Positions 59,223 through 64,000 of a stretch of 64,000 bases of DNA are shown piece after piece. Made by a program: the position numbers and the translations under genes. Below the pieces are notes generated by a model. The model saw nothing but the letters and a program-made list of their open reading frames with translations. It ran no database searches and had not been told where the DNA came from. Numbering within the stretch: the first letter of the stretch is position 1; each line of letters begins with the position of its first letter. Origin of the DNA: Rhizobium indicum (lineage in GTDB: Bacteria > Pseudomonadota > Alphaproteobacteria > Rhizobiales > Rhizobiaceae); assembly GCF_005862305.2 (NCBI RefSeq), contig NZ_CP054021.1, positions 4,877,501-4,941,500 on the forward strand, given 5' to 3'.

Positions 59223-60131
59223 TTGGATTTCTTCCGATTGCGCACGCTTCGCGAGCTCTCGCGCCGCGAGACGATGGCTGCGGTCGCCGACGCGCTCGGC
59301 ATTTCCTCATCGGCCGTTTCCCAGCAGATCGCCCAACTGGAGGACGAAATCGGCATTGCGCTCGTCGAGCGGCGCGGGCGAGGGGTGACGCTGACACCGG
59401 CCGGACAGCGGCTCGTTGTGCATGCCGACCGGATATTCGGCATTGTCGAGGAAGCCAAGACCGATATTGCCGAGTTGCAGAATATCGTCGCCGGCGACCT
59501 GAGGATCGCCACCCAGCCGTCCGCGGCTTCCTCCTTCATTCCCGCCGCAATGTGCCAGCTCTCCATCGACCATCCGCATCTCGACATCGTCATGACGACG
59601 ATGGGACCTGCCGAAGGCGTGGCAGCGCTCCGGGCCTGGCAGGCCGATATCGTCATTGCCGACGACATATCGTTCGATCCGCATACGCTGGAGGGCACGG
59701 CCGACACGCTGTTCCTCTGCCGCGACCAGCTCTTCGTGCTTCTGCCCGCTGGCCACAGGCTGGAGTGCGAGCCCGTCATCGAACTCGCACAGCTGAGGGA
59801 TGAACATTGGGCTCTCGACGTCGCCTCCAGCGCCTATTGCAGGGCCATCCGCCAGGCCTGCCGCGACATCGGTTACGAGCCCGTCATCAACGGTTTCAGC
59901 GATAGTTTCGAAGTCGTGTTCGCGCTGGTCGAAGCCGGATGCTCGATTTCGGTGATGCCCGGACTGGCGCTTCGAGATTTTGGCGAAGGCCTGACCGTCA
60001 AGCCGCTGGTGCCATCCACCTACCGGGGCATCTATGCCATTACCCGGCGCGGTGAGGTGCGTAACCCGAAGATCGCGGCGGTGCTCGATCAACTGGTAAA
60101 GAGCGCGCCGGGGGATTTGAACAGATCCTGA
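59223..60131 (+). CDS. LysR-family transcriptional regulator
   Basis: A 302-residue LysR-type regulator. Residues about 3-60 form the winged helix-turn-helix (RLRTLRELSRRETMAAVADALGISSSAVSQQIAQLEDEIGIALVERRGRG), followed by the substrate-binding-protein-like effector domain (about 90-295). The TTG at 59223 is used because it begins DFFRLRTLREL, and CCGGAG lies nearby upstream. It is divergent from the C39 peptidase/ligase/P-loop unit across about 90 AT-rich bases, the classic arrangement for a LysR regulator and its targets. Confidence 0.9.
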   Translation: MDFFRLRTLRELSRRETMAAVADALGISSSAVSQQIAQLEDEIGIALVERRGRGVTLTPAGQRLVVHADRIFGIVEEAKTDIAELQNIVAGDLRIATQPSAASSFIPAAMCQLSIDHPHLDIVMTTMGPAEGVAALRAWQADIVIADDISFDPHTLEGTADTLFLCRDQLFVLLPAGHRLECEPVIELAQLRDEHWALDVASSAYCRAIRQACRDIGYEPVINGFSDSFEVVFALVEAGCSISVMPGLALRDFGEGLTVKPLVPSTYRGIYAITRRGEVRNPKIAAVLDQLVKSAPGDLNRS

Positions 60132-60525
60132 TTTTCGCGCGAATGCACTCTTGGCAGGAGCGATCATATCGGGCACTCTTGGTTTATGATTATGGCAACT
60201 CAAGCAGCAGGCGTTCGCGCACGCGACGCACGACTTACCACCACGGCCTCCTGATCGGAGCCGGTTGATACTGTCGTTTGCTTTCTCCTTATTTGCCTTG
60301 AGCCACCGTCCATGGACACCAGATCGCTTCCAAAGCCACATCGCGCTTTTTTCGTCCGGAGCGTCGCGCAGACGTCGTGCGCCGCAACTTCGCGCGCGCT
60401 TCGACTTAGCCGCGGCTGCCGGACGTCACCGGAGCACCGGCAGCCGTAGCTGCTCCTGAACCAAAGAGTACCTCTCATTTTTAGGACACGTCGCCGGCAT
60501 AGCCGGCCGGCGCCAGGAGTGATGC
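60132..60525 (+). promoter_or_regulatory. Structured leader of the leucyl-tRNA synthetase gene
   Basis: A 394-base gap with no full gene. It contains two possible short leader ORFs, at 60186-60254 (22 codons, MIMATQAAGV...) and 60312-60449 (45 codons, MDTRSLPKPH...); a perfect nine-base stem ggctgccgg (60414-60422) / ccggcagcc (60437-60445); and a second stem cgccggc (60492-60498) / gccggcg (60506-60512) that ends two bases before the AGGAG ribosome site. This looks like a translational or attenuation control region, but no specific ligand can be named. Confidence 0.5.
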
Positions 60526-63042
60526 ATGCCTTATGATCCCAAGACGATCGAACCGAAGTGGCAGGCTTATTGGGCCGATCACCGTATTTTTCGAGCGGAG
60601 ATCGATCCGGCCAGACCGAAATTCTACGCACTCGACATGTTCCCATATCCTTCGGGTGCGGGCCTGCATGTCGGCCATCCCCTCGGCTATACGGCCACGG
60701 ATATAACGTGCCGCTACAAACGCATGCGCGGCTTCAACGTCCTGCATCCGATGGGATGGGACAGTTTCGGCCTGCCGGCGGAGCGCCACGCGATGCGGAC
60801 TGGTGTGCATCCCGATATCACGACAAAGCGCAATATCGAGACGTTTCGCGGGCAGGTGCAGAGGCTGGGTTTTTCTTATGACTGGAGTCGCGAGTTTGCC
60901 ACGACCGACCCCGCCTATGTGCGCTGGACGCAGTGGATCTTCCTGAAGCTGTTCGAGAAGGGCCTCGCCTATCAGGCGGAGGTCGCGGTCAACTGGTGCC
61001 CGGCCCAGAACTCAGTGCTTGCCGACGAGGAGGTCAAGGACGGGCGTTATGTCGAGACCGGCGATCCCGTCATTCGCCGCAGGATGCGCCAGTGGATGCT
61101 GCGCATCACGGCCTATGCCGATCGGCTGCTGCAGGGACTGGACGGCCTCGACTGGCCCGAAAACCTGAAAACCATGCAACGCAACTGGATCGGACGCTCC
61201 GAGGGCGCCGAAATCCGGTTTCCGCTCAAGCACGGCAAAGAGGTCATCACCGTCTTCACGACGCGCCCCGAGACCCTGTTCGGAGCAAGCTATATCGTCC
61301 TCGCGCCGGAGCATCCTGCCGTTGCCGCCATCATCGAGCCGGAAATGCGCGAGGCAGTGGCCGCCTATATAGCCGAGGCCGAAGGATTGGAAGAGACGGT
61401 GCGGGCCGATGCCGGGCGCGAGAAGACGGGCGTCTTCACCGGCGCTTATGCGACCAACCCTGTCAACGGAGCCCGGCTGCCGGTTTGGGTGGCCGATTAC
61501 GTGCTGGCTGGCTACGGCACCGGCGCCCTGATGGCGGTGCCGGCTCATGACGCGCGCGACTACGCTTTTGCCCATGCGCACGAGCTGCCGATCATTCGCG
61601 TGATCGACAGCGAGGACGATATCGAAAAGGCGGCTTATGAGGGCGAGGGGGCGATGGCCAACTCCGGCTTCCTGGATGGCCTGGGCTCGCCGGAGGCGAG
61701 ATCCGCCATCATCGCCTGGCTGCAGGCGAACGGCGCGGGCTGGCCGAAGGTCATACACCGCCTGCGCGACTGGCTGTTTTCCCGCCAGCGCTACTGGGGT
61801 GAGCCGATCCCGGTGTTGCATCTGGCGGATGGTTCGGTGATGCCGCTGCCCGAGGAATGCCTGCCGCTGCTGCCGCCTGAACTGGACGACTACGCTCCGA
61901 CGCCGGATGGCGAACCGCCGCTTGCCCGTGCGCAGGCCTGGGTCGAAACGACCGTGCCGGGCACCGACATTCCGGCACGGAGGGAGACCAACACGATGCC
62001 GCAATGGGCGGGCTCCTGCTGGTATTATCTCAGATTCCTCGATCCGGAGAACACCAGCAAACCCGTCGGGCGCGAGGCCGAGCGCTATTGGATGCCGGTC
62101 GATCTCTATGTCGGCGGCGCCGAGCACGCGGTCCTGCATCTGCTCTATGCCCGCTTCTGGCATAAGGTGCTCTACGACATCGGCGTCGTTTCGACGGAAG
62201 AGCCGTTCCAGCGGCTGTTCAACCAAGGCATGATCCTTGCTCATTCCTACGGCGATGCGGCTGGCCGGTATTACGCGCCGTCGTCGGTCGTCGAAGAGGA
62301 GGGCAGATGGTTCGCTGGGTCGGTCGAAGTGCAGCGCGCCGTCGAGAAGATGTCGAAGTCGCGGCTGAACGTTGTCAATCCCGACGATGTTGTCGATCAG
62401 TTCGGGGCCGACGCCTTGCGCCTGTACGAGATGTTCATGGGACCTCTGGACGCGGCAAAACCCTGGCAGACCGCTGGCGTGATCGGCGTGCGTCGGTTTC
62501 TGGAGCGTGCCTGGCGCATTGTCTGCGACGAGAGCGATGGCCTCTCTCCAGTGGTGCTGGAGGCGGCCCCCAGCCCGCAGCTTCTGCGCTTGCGCCACCA
62601 GACGGTGAAGACCGTGACGGCGGATATCGAAGCAATTCGGTTCAATACCGCGGTTTCCCGGCTGATGGAACTGGCCAACGCACTGACGGCGGAAGCAGTG
62701 CGTCCGCGCGAAGTGGTGGAGACATTCGTGCTGTTGCTCGCACCCTTTGCGCCTCACATCGCGGAGGAGTTATGGAGCAAGCTTGGTCACGGGGAAACAC
62801 TGACATGGGTTTCCTGGCCCACTTTCGATCCTGCAATGATCGAGATGGAGACCCGCGAATATGTCGTGCAGATCAACGGCAAGGTTCGCCACCGCTTCGA
62901 AGCCGCCGCCGATCTCGGCGAGGCGCTGCTTGCAGCGGCGCGATCCGAACCTTCCGTTATGGCCTTGCTCGACGGCAAAACGGTGGTCAAGGAAGTTCTG
63001 GTTCCGGGGCGACTGGTGAATTTCGTCGTCGAAGACCTGTGA
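60526..63042 (+). CDS. leuS: Leucyl-tRNA synthetase (possible second copy)
   Basis: An 838-residue class I synthetase. HIGH motif is HVGH (48-51), KMSKS is intact (608-612), the zinc-ribbon/anticodon side includes [15 protein letters not shown], and the CP1 editing domain has [12 protein letters not shown] and [13 protein letters not shown], keeping the editing-site Asp. It joins leucine to tRNA-Leu. It is shorter than the usual rhizobial enzyme of about 876 residues and reads [17 protein letters not shown] at a position that is normally ..GLPAENAA.. . It lies among accessory genes behind a LysR regulator. Duplicate LeuRS genes are known to protect from LeuRS-targeting antibiotics such as agrocin 84. 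Whether a second leuS exists cannot be seen here. Confidence 0.9.
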   Translation: MPYDPKTIEPKWQAYWADHRIFRAEIDPARPKFYALDMFPYPSGAGLHVGHPLGYTATDITCRYKRMRGFNVLHPMGWDSFGLPAERHAMRTGVHPDITTKRNIETFRGQVQRLGFSYDWSREFATTDPAYVRWTQWIFLKLFEKGLAYQAEVAVNWCPAQNSVLADEEVKDGRYVETGDPVIRRRMRQWMLRITAYADRLLQGLDGLDWPENLKTMQRNWIGRSEGAEIRFPLKHGKEVITVFTTRPETLFGASYIVLAPEHPAVAAIIEPEMREAVAAYIAEAEGLEETVRADAGREKTGVFTGAYATNPVNGARLPVWVADYVLAGYGTGALMAVPAHDARDYAFAHAHELPIIRVIDSEDDIEKAAYEGEGAMANSGFLDGLGSPEARSAIIAWLQANGAGWPKVIHRLRDWLFSRQRYWGEPIPVLHLADGSVMPLPEECLPLLPPELDDYAPTPDGEPPLARAQAWVETTVPGTDIPARRETNTMPQWAGSCWYYLRFLDPENTSKPVGREAERYWMPVDLYVGGAEHAVLHLLYARFWHKVLYDIGVVSTEEPFQRLFNQGMILAHSYGDAAGRYYAPSSVVEEEGRWFAGSVEVQRAVEKMSKSRLNVVNPDDVVDQFGADALRLYEMFMGPLDAAKPWQTAGVIGVRRFLERAWRIVCDESDGLSPVVLEAAPSPQLLRLRHQTVKTVTADIEAIRFNTAVSRLMELANALTAEAVRPREVVETFVLLLAPFAPHIAEELWSKLGHGETLTWVSWPTFDPAMIEMETREYVVQINGKVRHRFEAAADLGEALLAAARSEPSVMALLDGKTVVKEVLVPGRLVNFVVEDL

Positions 63043-63099
63043 TGATCCAAAGCGGATCGTCGGATTTGAACCCGACGGTCCGTTCCTTCAACCGACTGC

Positions 63100-64000
63100 C
63101 TACCTGCCACTCTCCGGCCAGGTCGGCTGACTAATGCTCTGCAGCAGTTCCGGTTCGACGCCGTCGATGCGGGCGATGACGGCTTTGGCCATTTCGCGGC
63201 CGGCGTGGCGGACGTCCTCCTGGGCGGTGATGATCTCGGGGCGGATCCAGTTGAGGATCGGCACCGATTGTTTGGAGACCATGTCGAGATCGCGGCCGAG
63301 CGCCTTGCCGGCGGCTTCGATGCCGGCATTGACGGCGATTGCAGCACTGCCGGCCGAACAGACGATGCCATCCGGTGCGTTGGCCGAGCGCATCATCACC
63401 TCGACGACGTCGCGGATGTCGGCGAGCGGGGCGTCGGTGTTGATGCGCAGCGGCACTTCCTCGGCGCCATAATCATGCAGGCCGGTCTGGAAGCCGATGC
63501 GGATATGGGCGTAGTAAGTGAGTTTGCTCGGCGGCTGCAGCAGCGCGATGCGGCGCCGGCCGCGCTTGACCAGCTTTTCCACCGCCTTATGGGCGAAGGC
63601 CTCGTTGTCGAAATCGTGGAAGGGATGCGTCAGACCCGCATCGGTGCGCCCATGCGTGGCAAAGGGCATGCCGCGCTCGCTCAGCAGCCTTACGCGCGGA
63701 TCGTCTGGCTCGATGCGTGAGATGATGACGCCGTCGGCCGAGCCGGTATCAAGGATATAGCGCACCGGCAGCATCGGGTCCTTGCTGTGCGAATGCGGCG
63801 TGATGACGATATGATAGGGCGTGCCGGATAGCACCTCGGAGATGCCGAAGACCATCTGGCTCGAGAAGCCCATGATCTCCTCGTCGATGCTGAGGACGAG
63901 GGCGATGACGTTGGTCTTGCCGGTACGGAGGCGCACACCCGCCCTGTTCGGCTGGTAGCCGAGCTGGCGGGCGACCATGCGCACGCGCTCCTTGGTTTCG
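63100..64000 (-). CDS. LacI-family transcriptional regulator (5' end outside window)
   Basis: The gene enters from the right edge; about 300 residues are present, and the frame is open to base 64000. The end of the LacI helix-turn-helix/hinge ([34 protein letters not shown]) is visible at the right end; the rest is the periplasmic-binding-protein-like sugar-sensing core ([30 protein letters not shown], then [38 protein letters not shown]). It should repress a sugar-use operon that lies outside the window. It converges with leuS. Confidence 0.9.
   Translation of the reverse strand, partial: ETKERVRMVARQLGYQPNRAGVRLRTGKTNVIALVLSIDEEIMGFSSQMVFGISEVLSGTPYHIVITPHSHSKDPMLPVRYILDTGSADGVIISRIEPDDPRVRLLSERGMPFATHGRTDAGLTHPFHDFDNEAFAHKAVEKLVKRGRRRIALLQPPSKLTYYAHIRIGFQTGLHDYGAEEVPLRINTDAPLADIRDVVEVMMRSANAPDGIVCSAGSAAIAVNAGIEAAGKALGRDLDMVSKQSVPILNWIRPEIITAQEDVRHAGREMAKAVIARIDGVEPELLQSISQPTWPESGR

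Overview
The window is GC-rich alphaproteobacterial chromosome and looks like Rhizobium (R. leguminosarum/etli type). The evidence is an aerobic cob cluster (cobP-W-N-O, cobE, cobA-B-C-D, end of cobQ), the acpXL-to-lpxXL operon for the 27-hydroxy-C28 acyl chain of rhizobial lipid A, and an FnrN-type regulator preceded by two perfect anaeroboxes. All assignments were read by eye from sequence; no database search was run.

Layout. 1-597 is the C-terminal end of cobQ. 600-21165 is an accessory island carrying a dedicated type I secretion system: an HlyB-like ABC transporter, an HlyD-like adaptor, a small polytopic membrane protein and a 4736-residue RTX-type giant protein. Just upstream are decayed pieces of a second copy of the same locus, including an hlyB start joined to an hlyD end, and an RTX repeat scrap. 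The giant gene contains a 2357-bp block present twice at 3546-bp spacing, apparently base-identical. 21312-26000 holds a lipoprotein, an SDR, a class III cyclase and a ClC channel. 26283-33451 is a cobalamin-riboswitch-led cobP-cobW-cobN-cobO operon; a 176-bp palindromic element sits in frame twice inside cobN and a relative lies in the leader. 33457-41444 holds a regulator, an NTF2-like protein, a TSUP permease, cobE, a nucleoside hydrolase and cobA-cobB-cobC-cobD.

41581-49007 holds a zinc-ribbon protein, an L,D-transpeptidase, fnrN and the VLCFA/lipid A operon (acpXL, fabZXL, fabF2XL, fabF1XL, adh2XL, lpxXL). 49201-60131 is mixed: PAS protein, VOC/SRPBCC pair, AraC regulator, gnd, a nitrilase-like amidohydrolase, GNAT acetyltransferases, a methyltransferase, and a divergent cluster of LysR regulator, C39-like peptidase, D-Ala-D-Ala ligase and small P-loop kinase-like protein. 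60526-63042 is a leucyl-tRNA synthetase with a structured leader, possibly a second, resistance-type copy. The window ends inside a LacI-family regulator.

How the genes work together. The cob genes cover precorrin-2 formation, cobalt insertion, a,c-amidation, adenosylation and nucleotide-loop steps, under B12 feedback through the riboswitch. The XL genes build and attach the very long acyl chain of lipid A. The T1SS operon should export the giant calcium-binding protein to the surface or medium; an outer-membrane TolC partner is not encoded here.
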